Below, piece after piece: positions 25,101 to 39,900 of a DNA stretch of 64,000 nt; the first letter of the stretch is position 1; the number at the start of each line of letters is the position of its first letter. Below the pieces are notes generated by a model that ran no database searches, was not told the DNA's origin, and was given only the letters and a program-made list of their open reading frames with translations. Source of the stretch: Triops longicaudatus. Taxonomy: Eukaryota > Arthropoda > Branchiopoda > Notostraca > Triopsidae. Location of the stretch: contig JAGQDJ010000362.1 of NCBI GenBank assembly GCA_022885665.1, positions 45,736 to 109,735 on the forward strand, read 5' to 3'. Both the position numbers and the translations under genes were made by a program.

Positions 25101-28100
25101 GGAACCTCCAACAAATTCCAACAGACTAGCTTTAGAAACACAGTAGCAAAACCTATTTCTGCAGCAACGAAAGCTCAATAGAGACTTCCGAGTGACAAGC
25201 GTGGTAGAATCTCCCAGTTGCTCATGCTTTTCACCCCTCCCGTGGCATTTCTTCTTATTTCCAGCGCTCTATAAGAAATTCCAGGATCTGCCAGAAAACT
25301 TTCGAAGTTGGAAAGTTCATTTGTCTCGACTTGAGTGTACAACTACTTGACCGTTGTGATACCAACAAACGTGCTATTTAACCTTTAGCTCCCATGTCCT
25401 CCGTAGCCCTCTAATGCTTAATCCTTCTTTTCCAAACTTAACCGCTAACTAATTGTAGAACATCCCAAATACGTTCTACTAACCTTTATTGAGCGATTCT
25501 CACTCTCATTTACGAAGAAAAAGCTTTCACATTTCCCCCGCCCTTTAAATACCCTCCGTAAGGGGTATTTCACCCCCCTGAAAACTTAAATTACTTTGGG
25601 CCTACTTCCAAATTGTGAAGACATATATTAATGACCTCAAGTATATCACGTCAAGATATGCTGTCCCATCCTCGTTTTCTCCCCTTACAGTTCGGGGATG
25701 AAGCTTCACTAACGGAACTTCCTTTTACCGCTAAAAAGTATCTTAAATTTCTTTCAGTCCTTTTCTCTTCAAGAATTTTTTTAACCTGAACTAAAGTTAG
25801 AAAATTTGTCTCAGACCTGGGCAGAAAAATGTACGGCATGTGAAAGTTCCGATCATATTATTTACTTGTTTCTAAAAGAATTGAGAAAAAATACGCAAAC
25901 ATAGCGCAGAAATTTCTGACTATTTTCAATATTGCCAATGACCTTTACGTTTAAGTATCCTTTAATCCTCTCTCGTACCCTAGCAGTCCAGTAATAGAGC
26001 TTTTAGGGTTCAAAAAGGGTCAGTAAAAGGTAGGTACCACTTCTGCAGCAATGCAGAAATAGCTGTTGGGGGAGAAGTGCTGTTTTGTCTGTCAGTTTAT
26101 CCTTCCATTTCCAGAAACCCCATACAGCTTAATTCCTGCTCCCTAAACTTGATTTCTACTCTGTTTCCCCTTCAAACTGCATCGTGTGGCCAGTACTCAC
26201 CGTTTAAATTTGTTGCTTCGAGCTATTCCTTCCTCGCCCCTATTTTCCTGTAACTTAGATCTAGACAAGAGTCAAGCAATGCCATTTTAGTCCTTCTTTG
26301 AACATTTTTTTATATCTAACCCCTAAATGGGGCTATCCATCCTCTAGCTTCTCTTTTTGCTCACTTAAGAGACGAAGAAATACTGGATACTCATGTTGTT
26401 CGGTAGTGTGTACAATACTCTCGGATGTGTCTTGTTGCTACAAAGAAAAAGAGAAAGAGCGTGCTCGCAAGGAGGGAGGAACTGTGGGAAGAGAGTTAAG
26501 ATACCAAGTGGTTTGTTCTGAAGAAATACTGGGGCGATTCCTTCGCCGGGTTGAGGGTGGACTAAAAACGACTCCTCCTTCTCAGTTGATTCTTTTCATC
26601 GCCAAATGCGACCGCTGCTCTTTGCGGAAGTTCAGTGCTATAAAAACGAGAAGGAAGTCCCCAGGCAAAATAACTCTCTCTTTCTGCCTCTCTTCATCTT
26701 TCTTTTTTAGGCTTTACTTTTTGGCGCGTGCCCCTGCCTTTCGCTTCGCAACAATTTTACGAGCATCCTCATGCCCGCTTGCGACGTCACACAGTGACGT
26801 CACATGTAGCATTTTAGTCTCATTCAGTCCTTCCAGATAGATATGCCTTGTGACAGTTGCACTTTATTTCTCTAAAACCCATTTTTCTCTTCAGACTCAA
26901 TTTTGTTTAAGTTTTTCGATGCATAATAATTAAAGCTACAAAATTATTTTCACACGCATTAGTTTTTGATAAGTTTCTTTCAAACGACAAGCTGGTGAAA
27001 AAAGGGAAATAGGAACAGAAATGCTTCAAGGCGTTTGTGTGACAAGTCCGGAAACGGCTGACATTTTACACTTGAAGGCGTTCACTAGAGATTGGAAAGA
27101 TCTTTTTTCCTTTAGGAAAAAATGCCAAAAATGAAAATTGTACGTTTGGACAACATTGTGTCGCCTCGGCCACGACGGAACACTGCTGGATACCGAATGG
27201 CTGATGTAGCAGAAAGAAGGTTTTGCCACGCGACCAAATTTTAAAATTAGCTCCGCGGGGCAGGAGTCTTTTGTAAGACGGAAGCTCTGAGTAAGTGGAG
27301 GAGAGGAAGCGCATTTCTACAGATGGGAAAAAAGGAGGTGGGAAAGCGTATTGATAGGAGATTAAGGAGAATACTGGAAGGGAGAATCAGATGTACTGGA
27401 AAAAACTCATAATTTCAGATTACGTTAAAGATAAAGTGATATCTACGTGTGTTGCAGAAATTGAAGAATTTTTTTGCGGTTTCCGGCAAAGATGGTGTGC
27501 GGTGGTCGTGATATTCTGACAGCCACCGAAGCCTCAGCCTCATTAGAGACAGACACAAGGCTTGACTGGAGATCAAAGGACAGGGCCAACAAGGCGTGTA
27601 TACCGCCTTTCTCTCGCTTCTTTTCTTCCTTTCGTTCTTTCAGGCGCTTTCTGCCGATCTTTTCTTCCTGTAAATGTTGCTGACTCGTAGCAGCTCAAAA
27701 ATGGACACCTCTCTGATAGCTGACTTCATTTTTTGGCTCCCTTTCTCTGCTCTCAAACGCTTCAAAGATCTTTAGGTGGCGCGAAAGAAACTGAGCGGTA
27801 TGTCACCACACGAAAGACAGGAACGGAATTTGGCAGAAATTAAACGGCAGAAGGAAATTCGATTGTAAGACTGTGAATCTGGTTTCGGCAAACAAGTTCA
27901 ATAACTGTTGAGAAAGTGTTTTTGTCTCGAAATCTTATGCGTTTTATTTCAAACATGAAAAGGTTACAGGAAATACGTTTACCTACTAGTATAGTTATTT
28001 TGCGTAGATACTACTCAATCATACTTTCGCTCCTGCATTTTTGTAGCACTGATTATCATAAAAGTAATTTTGTTCGGAACTTCGACATAATTTAAAAAAC

Positions 28101-31100
28101 GATATGCTTGGCATGTTCACTAACAAATTATGTTTTTTTCTTTAAAAAAATACCCATGTATCTAAATAATCATCATTTAGCAATCTAGTACTTTCGAAAC
28201 ATGAGCAATAGCTCCAAAGCATTTTATTGGGGGTAATTTTACTGTATAAGTAATTCAATCAAAAATTCTGACACAAGCTGAGCTTTGCGTCTAGAAATTG
28301 GAAGACATCATTCACAAACTGCTCTTTCTTAAGAAAAAAAAATAATTTGGAAAATACGTGAAGCCGTCGGATCAGAACTTTGAAATGTAACGTACAATAC
28401 TGTAGTTCGATGAAAACAAAATGATAATCTTACCCTCATGGTAAATACTTATAACAGCCACTTAGGAAACTTATCTTATCTAGGCTCCTCTTAAATTAAA
28501 AATGATTTATTATATTGTCTTACCTTATGCGCTAGTAAAGGAGCTATCATCCCTAAAATACTCGTAAAGATTTAGATTTCTTATTAAAAAAATAATATTT
28601 CTGCATTGCGTTTAGCCTAAAACTATTCGGGCTACATCTTTTACAGCAGTACGTAAATTCGGTGCAAATCTTTGGGGTCTTTTGTATTACTATGCCAGCA
28701 CTAATACAAAAATTAAAAGTAACACCTTATACAGCAATAAATCCTAGGTGGTAAAGTTCCTTAAATTCCTGTCAGTGACTGGCTAAGCTTATTTTTAACA
28801 TAAAAATGCGTATAGGTACTTATGCCGACTCCCATAATTTAATTTTCTGTTTTTAACGAAAATTTCCATTTTCGCTGGGGTTTAACGCAATTACTTCCAA
28901 GTATTTATAAAGTGAAAGTTCAGGGAGGCTTTAGCCATAAAGAAGTTTTCTGCAACGATGGCGCTTTAAGACCCATACACATTTCTGCCAAGAGCAAAGA
29001 AATAGCCCGAAATGGAAGAAAAAGGAAAGCGATAGGACACAATACTTTAGCTCCCTTTTGCCCCTGAAAAGCCTGCGAAAAAGCCTTTCAGCCAGTCACG
29101 CAGCAATGTCCTTGTTCTATACAAAAATGCTCCCATTTCTCCTCCACTCTCATCCCCTCAACACCCCTCCTTAACCCCAGGCTCCCTGTCCCCGAGCCCT
29201 ACCACAATTCCCCAAGACGTCATCAGCTACTTGGGCACGCCAGAAATTGGCCTGGATCAGCTGTGGGCCTTGGCCACATTACGGGATCAAGCCGAAGAAA
29301 AGAGAATCGAGGGAAAAAAATAAAACAAAAAAGAATGCGAAGAAAATGCTGGTAGATATCGCCTCTTTTCTTCAGCTCCTCCCACCCAGGTACTATTGTT
29401 TCGTAAAACGGACGTCTAACAGCGAAGATATGTTACAAAAATATGTGCAGGTGTTGGAAGGGATGCATTTTCGGGTTTAAGTCCTCACATGACAAAACAG
29501 CTGTGCAAGTGACAGTTTTATATAGAAACTTGGCCGAGCTATTTCTTTAACAGCTTTAATACACATACTATTTTGTCTCTCGTCCGAGTGAAAGAGGGTG
29601 AAAAGAGGGTAGTGGCACGTGCGTAGCTACTTTCGTTAACCAGAACGCGAAAATTGGCTGAGATAAAGCATTTTTGCTGCCAAGGAGATGGAAGTAATAG
29701 CTTCTATTGGTGCCCAGGGAGATAATTCTGTTTTCTTTTTAGTACGGAGGGCCAATGAAAAGGGTCAGATGTAGACTGAAATGTGTCTACGTGAATGCGT
29801 CATATATCAGTATTCAAACGGTAATATTTTGTTTTTCGAGATAAAAAGCGAGCTTTGAATTGCAAGAGACAAATGTCACATTTCTTTGGGTACAGAAATT
29901 TCTGTCGTAACTTATTCTTACTATATATTTATCCGCATAATTCCTTGTCATCCTGATTTTATTATTAATACGGTTTTTTAATGTTAGTATTTTTAAGTAT
30001 TGTTATACGACAACTAGGAATCGTCGCAGTGCTTTCTTCAGTGCACTCTCTTTATTACTGCCATTCTGCACTTGTGCTATACGGCAAAGTGTCATCATGT
30101 CTGTATTAGTTCTCCTTTTGGCTCACAGATGTCAATTCTTGACAAATTCTATAATGTCTGTACACAGTAGAGCCTCCGGCAAAGCTCTACCTTCTAAATT
30201 TCTGCCGTGACTTCTCTTTTACCTAACTGCTTATCTTGCGTATTTTTATGTAAAGAATGTCAATCTTTGAAACTTTGACTTTCTACTGTTACATTTTTTA
30301 AGATTTATTTTTAACTTTTCTATCTCTGTCATTTTTCTCGTTAAAACTTTCTCTTATTTTTTCTAAGTATGTCTCTTCCTATCAAAGTATTATACATCGA
30401 TTCCTGTTTCACATAAGCGTATAATTGCCGGTGTTTTTAAGCAGTGAACTGGCTACATTACTGCAATTCTGCGTTTCTGCTGTGCGGGAAGTTGTTATTT
30501 TGCTTGTCATCTTATAGATCACACCCGTATGCTCTTTACTTATCTGCTATTCTCGCACCCTGCTGTAGGTTCTAATATTTGTCTCTCTACCCTTTCATCT
30601 TTTCGTTTTAAAGCGTCAGTTTTCAGCACTAATGTCCTGTTTCATTTTAAAGAAAATATATAAACTTTTCGTTAAACCATTCTTGTGATTTTCTGCCGTC
30701 ACTTCTGCAGAAACCAAATTCGATTTCTGGGTTCTGGTTGCCTGCTCTTCCAGGTTTCTCCCTGCTTAGTTGAAGGGGAAAAAACATTTCTCGGAGCGAA
30801 TGACTTGGGCCTCAAATCAATTCGCCTGAGAACCGGGCACTCTCCATCGGAATCTTGCCACCTGACGTGTATAACATACGTTTCACTTCCCCCACCGTCT
30901 AAGCTTCAAGGTTAGCCCACACTCTGCAGTGTTGTATGCAGTGCGTCCAGTACATGTACAGTCCAGGCCAAAAGAAGTAAGAAGCAATGGAAAGGAAACT
31001 TCAAAGCCTGACAACATTGCTGCGGAAAACCACGTGCTTAACGACAACTTGTAGTGTCCCTGTGTGCCGGTAGCTATTGATCTTCCTTAGACCATAAAGT

Positions 31101-33880
31101 CGTCGCTTGTCTCTGTTTTTCGCGTGTATGGCACGTTATACGAGGCGTATCTCTTTCCTCCCAACCCCTAAAACCCCACACTTGACGTTTTTGCCCCGTT
31201 TTCCTACTTACGTGGTGAAAATCGCCTTTTCACAAGAAGATGTTGAAGAAAGAGCTGTTTCCCGCGCTTTTTGGCCAACACTGGAATTCATGGAGAAGAA
31301 ATCTACAGTGAGTTGCTTGAGTTTGGAGCCCGATGGAGGGCGCTGGGAAGCTTGCAGAAATGAGGCTATTGTCTTAAGCAATTCTTCCGGAGAAGAAATG
31401 TAGTATCATTTTTTCTGAAGAAGTTTTTCTTCCTTTTTGCTTGGGGGTGGAGAGATGTTTTAGTTCTGTTTCCTGCGTCACACCGTTTCACCCACCGAAG
31501 ACTGGGGATCACTTACGAAACGAAAGAGACATATTTGCATACAAAGCAGGTTCATTTTCCTTGCCAAGAAGTATAGGAAACGTTATCCTGGTTCGAGCCC
31601 CGCAGATGAAAGGAGGAAGAGGGGGTGAAGGAAGGAATGGATTGGATCCGCCTGATATTTCTTGCGGTAATAGCCAGCGAAAAACTTGTGCGTTGGTTTC
31701 GAAAACCGTAACAGCCGACCCGGGCAAAGAATAAAGGTTAAACGTGGGAATGCGAGCTAAAGCGGAGGCAATTGTAACCCTTGACCTTCCTCGGAAAGAT
31801 AAAACCCCAGCTTACGATACCCAATTTCGGTGTGTCACTTACTTTGCTGGGTTGACAAGCAGTTTTCATGGCTTTGGCAAAAACTTTTCAACTAAATTGT
31901 CTCTCTGAAGTGAAATCCTTTGTATACTGCAGAGCAAAATTCCAGGCCGTTGTTCGAATCAGTGAAATGGGAGAATTCAGTGACGATGGAAAGTTGATTC
32001 CAGGAAACATTGTCAAATTTTGGCAAGTTTCCTGGCTTTAATCAGAGATAGTCAGGTATAGTCAGGTATACTCTGTGACCTACTACTACGATCGACAAGA
32101 TCTTCGTTCACGAAAAGCGAAGTTTCTCTCCCCGTCAGTGTTAGGTTTCATTTGCAAATCACGCCTCCGTACCTAATTTGCAAGTAAATAGCCAAAGTTT
32201 AAGACCCATATAGAGAATTTGGTTTAAATAAACTAAAAGGATTGAGAAATCTGAAATGCTTTTCAATGCTAGCGCCAACGAGATGAACTACTGGTATTCC
32301 TACTGAACGTACGGACGCGCTGGATATGCTATCCAACGGCCAATTCTCGTCACCAACGCCTTTCATAAAGAACTGTGCCACGTGGTCGGTTTTCTTATCT
32401 AAAAAATTGACAACTGTCTTCTTGCACGCTTCTGAAAGCCGTTCCAAATGCAAACATTGACTCACTTTTACTCGAAAATTCAGCTGACCATCGTTCCACA
32501 CTTCACACACACACATACAACATGGTAGGATTGGGTTGAGTGGGAGGGTTTAATAGTCTTGTACTAGCACTTTACTGGAAACTACCCCAATCTCCCTCTA
32601 ATCCGTGACCCCAATTCCCTTGTCGTGTTCATTCCGTAACGTAAAAGGGCTAGAAACGTAACAAGTCTCCAGGCGAGTCAATTTGCTGCCGTTTCCTGCG
32701 TTCTGGGATACGCTTTATTCCTCACTAGCAAGTCTATTGTCTGTTCCAATTGCCTTGATTGACCAGTGGTGCTAATTGACAAGCCTTTTTATCGCCGCTC
32801 CATCAGCTCTCACGCTCTCCTTCTCTTGCACCCTTTCCAAGGCGGTGGGCTTCGAGTCGTCGATTTACGTCCACAGGCTATTAATCCGTTTTTGATCATC
32901 ACTTTCCTTGCTGGTTGCTGTTCCTGCCCCCCAAAAGAAGATTACTCTTCTCCCCGAAGAAGACTCAGTGTATAGCGTTACAACAATACGATGCTGCTAT
33001 CGGCCTTCGCAAACCCCTCAGAAGTACCGGTACCTAGCTTCGGGAAAGGAAAAAGCGTGTGAAACGTGATATGGGCACCGAATGTCGGCCACTCCTATCT
33101 GGACCCATCTGGGCCGCCTCCTTAATTAATTGGCAACGATCCGTCCGAGAGGCTCTAAATGTCAGCATCTCTTGCTCTTTATTCTCATTTCACACCCTCA
33201 ACAAAAAGCAGAAACCCGAAGAAAAGGGACCAGACAGCCAAGGAACGATTGCTTCGGCGATGCTCATTCTCTTAGTGTGCCTTAATAGTCCTGGACAGGA
33301 TCATTTCCTACTTCTGCTGCTTAGCACGTTTTACCCCCTCTCCCACCCCTTGCCCTACACCCAAAAAGGGGGGCAAATACCAACGAAGTATTGGCCAGCA
33401 GCTGACCGTAGAACGAAATTAGTTCCTGTGACCTTCTTATTGCTTTGCAACGCGTTCAAGTTCATTTTTACTCCCCGTGAGAAAGATTACAGTGAAGACT
33501 CCCCGTAACACTAATTAACGCTGCCAGACGCGAGTTTCAATTGCTAAGGACACTCTGCAAAAATTGGGGTCCGAATTACTAGCCTCGGTAGCTGCAGTAA
33601 TTCGACACCGACGACGATGAGGATTGCAATGTGATAAAAGTAGGTCATTTCTTTATCGGGCTATTATCCCTTACTGGTCGGTGCCAACTTGATCTGCCCA
33701 ATACTCGAACCTTTGACCTCATCTTGTTCCGTTGGAAAGTCTTCCATTTCATGATGGGAGCGGGAGGGGGCGGAGCCATTTGCAGTGCGCCTTACCCCGG
33801 CCGAATACCAGAAATTTTTTGTGCCTTTTTGTTCCGGAATGAAAAGGAATTCCGGATGACATTTTCCACTCCTTTTTTCC

Positions 33881-33887
<7 letters not shown>

Positions 33888-33911
<24 letters not shown>

Positions 33912-33921
33912 TGGGGGGGGG
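33888..33921. repeat. Poly-T / poly-G tract
   Basis: Twenty-five T followed by nine G. The same arrangement recurs at 59,225. On the minus strand it reads C9-A25. Confidence 0.9.
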
Positions 33922-36900
33922 ACGGGTATTCTGGCTCGACAGCGTCTAGGGGAATGAAAGAAAGGGGAAAGAAGATGAAGCAGGCAGAAAAGAAGAAAAG
34001 GAAAATTGAACGACTTAATCTTTCCCTGCTTTGCCTTAACAAACTCATCAATTTAAGGGAAAGCCAACAAGCCAATCTCTGGCTTAGCAATCTGTGACGG
34101 ACTTTTTTCCCTAACGTTTGACGTTTTATTCTCAGCTGCTGGTTTCATTGTCTTTTTCTGCGTTCCGGAGAAAGAAAGCCGAGAAGATGGAGACAGATTT
34201 GGCGAAAAAGACGGAAGGATTATTGTGTTTTAGAAGCCTAAAAGAAGAAATTCAAGAGCTTTTAATCTATATTACCACATCAGTGAGTCCGGAAACTCCC
34301 ATCAATGTGTGAAATCAGAGTTTCCTTTGTAGATGCCATAAAAAATTGGCTGAAGAACGACAAAAATCTTCTATTGTTAGACAAGAATCGATCACAGCTA
34401 TGTTGACACTTATGTCAGGCACGCATTTAGAAAAGTAATCTGGTATGTTTATGAAAAATTAAAGCAGAATATTTTTCTTAACTTTTGCTTTGAAATCGCA
34501 ACAAAAATTGTCTTTAAAGTATTTTAAAAAGGTCTTAGTCCACATGTCATGGACACTTGCTCATTCGAAATGAATTATAATATAAAACACTAGTTTTGCA
34601 TTATTTAATCCGTAAACTGAGGAAATATTTCTAAATTACTCACGAGAGCTTTAGGTAATGTAACTCATTTCACTCAATGTTCGCAATAAAACTAACTTAA
34701 AATCAACTTAATTCGATTAAAAAATAGTAATTTTCGTAAATAGGCGTTTGAAAATTTGTGACGTTCTGATTTGTTTCAAGAAAGCTTTCAGTAGCCAGTC
34801 ACAACAATGACAGTAGGAAATTCTTTAAAATGAAAATTATGCAAATTTTGAAAATAAAAAGCAAAATTCTTTATAACGGTTCAAGCTGTCTTTGCCCTGA
34901 TGAAGGCTCGTGGTTTGGATGCCTTGTGGGGTACAGGAAAGGGGTTAAGGGGGTCGAGGAAGTTAGGGTTAGAGACTTGGGCTGGTGCCAAATGAGTTAG
35001 CAATGCCTTCAGGGCTGTTTGATGAGTTTCAAGCCTCTAAAACCTTAGGAAACTACAATTTACTCCGTCTCTCCCTCATATCACCCTCTTTTACCCTTCA
35101 CGCTTATGCCCCAATGAAAGACTGTCAGGATTTTCTAGATTTTCTTAGTATAAGCTCGGATTAACTGCTTTTTTGCTGCGTTCCAACGGAAAATGTTTCT
35201 TTTCAAGTTTCGGAAATGCTGTTAACAAAAACGAATGAAGGAAGAGAGATATTGGGATTTCTAATTCTTTTCAAAAAATAAATTCCTCACCTTCTTGTAG
35301 CAAAGATGACAAAATCTTTCAGCGAGCTGGTAGAATAAAAAGGCCGGGAAAAAATTGAACAAGCGAAAGAGCGAAAGGGGCCTATGCAACTCGCTGATAA
35401 ATGAACATTGTGAGATGCCCCCAAAAGAGAGATGACAGCAGCCTCTTCTTCTCGCTCTTTTCCTACTCAATACTTTTTGTTGAAAAAGCTTTTCCTCCTC
35501 CACTTCTTTTTCGGAAAACTTTTTGGCCAGAAAACATTCCTCCACTGGAAAGCCGGTTCACTACGCCTCCGTAACTGAAAACTTTCCACTTTTCTTCAAC
35601 AGTTTCTCCCCGCTACTACAAGGATTTCCTTCCTTAAACTCTTCCTACACTTTTTGGCCTGTCCGAGTGATAGGAGTTTTCTGCAAAAGTTTGGGGAATA
35701 AGGAAGTAAGAATTTACGATTTTAGAGCCAACTGATTTTTTTTTCCAAAAGTTTCAAGAGATATAGCAGTATTCGAATTTCGGCACCAAGTGCCTAGCCA
35801 GTACTTAACATCGACGCGCAAACTTGTGCTCGAGCGAGTAAAATTTAGCAAGAACTTGTACTGGACGTACCTTAATTACAATGAGAGAGTTTAGGCAAAA
35901 TTCCTTTTGCAAATTTACTGTATTGCTTCGAAGAATATCTTACATTTAAATACCAAGAAAAATTGAAATTTTTAAAATAAATACAAAGTATAAATATTAC
36001 AATAAAAAAAATTATAGTGATTTTAACTGTAAGCTTGTGAAAGTGGTTGTTCCTTTGGTTACACTTGCTCCAACTTTTTTTTACAGAAATGTCAAGTACG
36101 GTGACTGAGTTACATAATTATTCGGGCTTTCATAAGAAAAATCACAATACCTTAGCTCAATGTCGAACGTCTTTTTTGTTCCTTTTCGAATAAGTCTCAG
36201 GTAGACCACCCCGTGCTAAAACTATACAAAATTTTACTGCCAGAACATTTTCATAAATTATGTAGCCGTCTTGACAGAGTCGTTCACTAAAGCTCCGAAC
36301 ATTATTGAACATGAGTGTTTCTGCTTCTTTTAGTTTCTAAGTAATAACTTACACGTTTAGCCAACTTTCAAGAATCATCCCTTTTAGCTCTATCGAAGTT
36401 TCTAAGATGGGGCGTGGAATTGTGTAGTCTTGTAAATGCTCAAAGTGTTGAAGAGAAAATTGGCCTTTGTATGACGCTTGCTCGGATTCATTTTTGTTCT
36501 TTGTGGAATTAGCTCTTTGTAACATCATTTTTTTTTTCTTTGCGATGAAACTTTGTCTGTTTCTGTGTGTTCTTTTCCTTGTATAGAAGCACAAGGGAGT
36601 AAAAAAGAGAGCAATTTACTCTGTTGACAATCTAAAAAAACTCCTTTCCTTGTCTTAATTACGAATTGCCGCGAAAACTAGGGGCTTCTTTAACGTTCTT
36701 TTTTATCCATCTCAGTTTGCTTCGGATTTCTTCCCTTTAGAAAACTTGTTTCCAAACTGCTAACTCCCATTACTTTGATATCCAGCTTTTAGCGGTTTTT
36801 GTGCTCCTCCTAACGAATTCCAACGCGTTCTAAACAGCGTTGGAAACCTACTAGTCTCAAAGGTTAAAATGTTCCCTTTGACGCAAAATACCGCGATTTT

Positions 36901-39900
36901 TGTCGTTTCCCTGGATTTAAAGCCAAATACAAAAATAATCAATTAATTAAATTGTCAAATCAGCTAGCAATAGTGCTTCGCATTCAAACGTCTCTTCTTT
37001 TGAAATATCACTTTTAACAATGAAGACTTCACTTTCTTATGTTTAATTAGCCAAACCAGGAGCAAAGAGCAAAACAAGAATGAACAAAAAAGAAACAGAA
37101 TTCCGAGCGAATAGTTAGCAACTCTTATCCACGTACCAAGCAGTTATCCAAACCTCACAAAAACATGGATAATATAATTCCTTATAATGTCTTCATCAAA
37201 AGCTACAGTTTTAATAATTTTTTTAAACACATAAGCACACTTTTACGTAGGCATTCCGGGAAACTAATTTTCAGCACCACAAAAAAGTCATTTTTAGTAT
37301 CTTATTTGCCTTCTTACATTCCTACAAATCGACAACCTTCTTCAGACTTAATGCATGTACTCAAGTTCGACGGGAAGTAGATGTCGCTGCTCTCGCGATG
37401 TATCCCTTCCGGCTGTCAAACTGGAAGCTCATTGAGCAAGAAGTCTAGCACACCTACGCCACTATCTTATCAGATTTGATTCTATTAAGTGCGTAATTTC
37501 TTCGGAGGTTCTTTGCAGGGGGCGCTGGGGGCGAGGTTAGGTTGTTGGAACGACTGTCCCCCTTTTACGTCTTCCGTTCTCTTTCCCAGTGTCTGCGATC
37601 TGTCGCGCGTTACTGTAAATGGCCAGGCCAAGTGGCACGTATATGAACATCGGGGGTGACGTTGATAGGCTCTTGACCACTGTTGAATGTCTTTTTGGTG
37701 AGGGTGGAAGCGGGGGACAAAAAAAAAGAAAATGCTCTCACTCACCCCACGCCCTATCCATCATTCGGAGTCCTAGGAAAGGAAATCATAACACAGTCCA
37801 ACTCTTCACATTGAACTAATACTTACTCACCTCTTCATCCCCCTTCTCTTCTTTCCTCCCAAGCAGATCAGTTCACTTTGTCATCGTTTCGGTACACAAC
37901 AACTTCCTTAGAACTAACGCTTTTCAAGCTCTCAACGTCCTCAGCCTTTCTTAACGCCTGCTCTTCAAATTCAAATGAAAATAGGTGTCCCTGGTGTCGC
38001 CAGCATGGTGACAAATTTTGCTTACCATCCTCATTTCTCTCCTCTTTTGCTCGAAAAAGCTCAATTTCACTTGTCACTCATACAGATTAAAATGTCCTAA
38101 AAACAGAACACGCGCAAAATCGATTCTTCAGCCCTCCGATGCACTCAATGACCCGATTTTTAAAAAACAAAATTCAGATAAAACCATAGATGGCGCAGGT
38201 GTCACTGACGTATCACGCAGTCTCTAGCACTCGTGCAATTTCGAAATAATGAACGATTCGAATTTGTTAATTACTAATAAGCTTGGGACTAAAATTAGGG
38301 ATTATACAAAAACTTAACGTCGGATTAAATAGAATTTATACAAAAAAATTAAAAGTGAAATTAAATCACGATCACACGTAGACTTAAGCAGCGCTACTAG
38401 GATTACAGAATTTAAAGTATTTTTTAAATATTATTTTTTATTTATTTATTTTGCTTTTATAAGTTTTTCACATTTTATTTAACTTTCACGTACATTCCAT
38501 CGTAAGTTTCTTCTCGTTGATTATTGATATTTTATTTTTCATAAAGCATTTTTCGTTTAAAGGCTCTGGAGCATCCAAGTAATGTTTCTTCCATCTGGTA
38601 AGACCTAAATGGTAGTTAGCTTTTTCAAGAAGCGGCCAGTAGGATTGGAAAGGAAGCGTCATAGGAGCAAGCAATCATAAAAAGTTATATAGTATTATCT
38701 TTGTAATTATTTTCGCCGAAACGCCAGAACCGAGTTGTGTTCCCCTTTTTTTATGGCGCGAACATTAACTGAAAAGTATCTCCTTGTGCGTATGTGACAT
38801 GTGTTAGGGGATGGAAATTAACATGGTTTTAAAACCGCTTTTACCACACCAGGGATATGAACTCACACAACTGCTTGCCCAAAAAAAATCGATCGTGCCT
38901 GTCCCTGCTAAGAACTGTATTGGCTCCTACAGAAAAAAATGCAATTAAAAGTTCCCTCCCATTACAAAAATATTGCACGTACTTACACTAACATTCTTCA
39001 ATCCGTGTCTAAGGTTAAACATGCATCACAATAACTACAGCTTGTTTTAGTGCAGCAATACATGGTAAAACACTTGGTAAAAGAAAATAATTTTTCTTTC
39101 AAATAATCAACATTATTACTTTATTTTGTTAATCTTTTAAATTTTTTAAGTACTATGTATTTTTATAACATGACCTTTAGCACTGAGGATATAATGCGGA
39201 CGTGACGAAGTTCACTTCTAATTAAAAAAAAATCCTTTGCGTTTTCGTTCTTATTTTATATAATGGTACTCTACCTTAGTTCGCAAAACTGCCCTATATT
39301 CAAAGCTCTGACATAAAATTAAAGAAGTCTCGACTAAAAAGAGCCAAAACAAGCTACAAACCTATCTGTTTAACGTTTCGCTACCTGTTTTCATGTTTAT
39401 TGAAACTTTCATAGAGGTCGGAATCCTTTCTTTCATGAAAAGAACTGCCCGGGGAATAATCCCCAAATATTTTTTTTTCGGGAAAATGCAGTAGCATTTC
39501 AAGTTCTTTGGTTTTGGTATAAAAGGGCCAGGTCGTGTCTGTGTGAGCAGAAATACTATTACTGCCTGAGGAGGAGGAAGGGTGGAGCAAGAGAGCACAC
39601 AATATTGCAGGTAGCATTTCCCCCTAAAAACCTTTTCATTTTCGTTGTATGTTTATTTATGCACAGTTATGCCACGAAAAAAGCAATACAAAGGATTTCG
39701 GTGAGGACTATGGGCTGGCACTGTCTACTGGGCCACAGAAAAGAACGCACTTAAAGCCATCCATCGCCCTAGGGCAAAACGAAGGAAGATGATCTCGATA
39801 GTAGACGGCCGTTGAAAGACGAAACGCAGGACAGTTCGGAAGTTATAGGAAACCAAGTTATCTATCCATTTGAATCTTAAAAGTTTTCCTGGAATTGTTC

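Noticed and set aside
26298..26840. Plus-strand open frame of 180 codons inside innexin intron 1
   Set aside because: Rich in Ser, Phe, Arg and Lys from pyrimidine/purine tracts, with no domain and no coding-like pattern. Judged a chance frame.
31585..31605. GGTTCGAGCCC, a tRNA B-box core
   Set aside because: The arms do not form a T stem and no A box lies at a suitable distance upstream.
33059..33508. Plus-strand open frame of 149 codons in intron 1
   Set aside because: No recognisable domain, mixed low-complexity content and no start context. Treated as chance.
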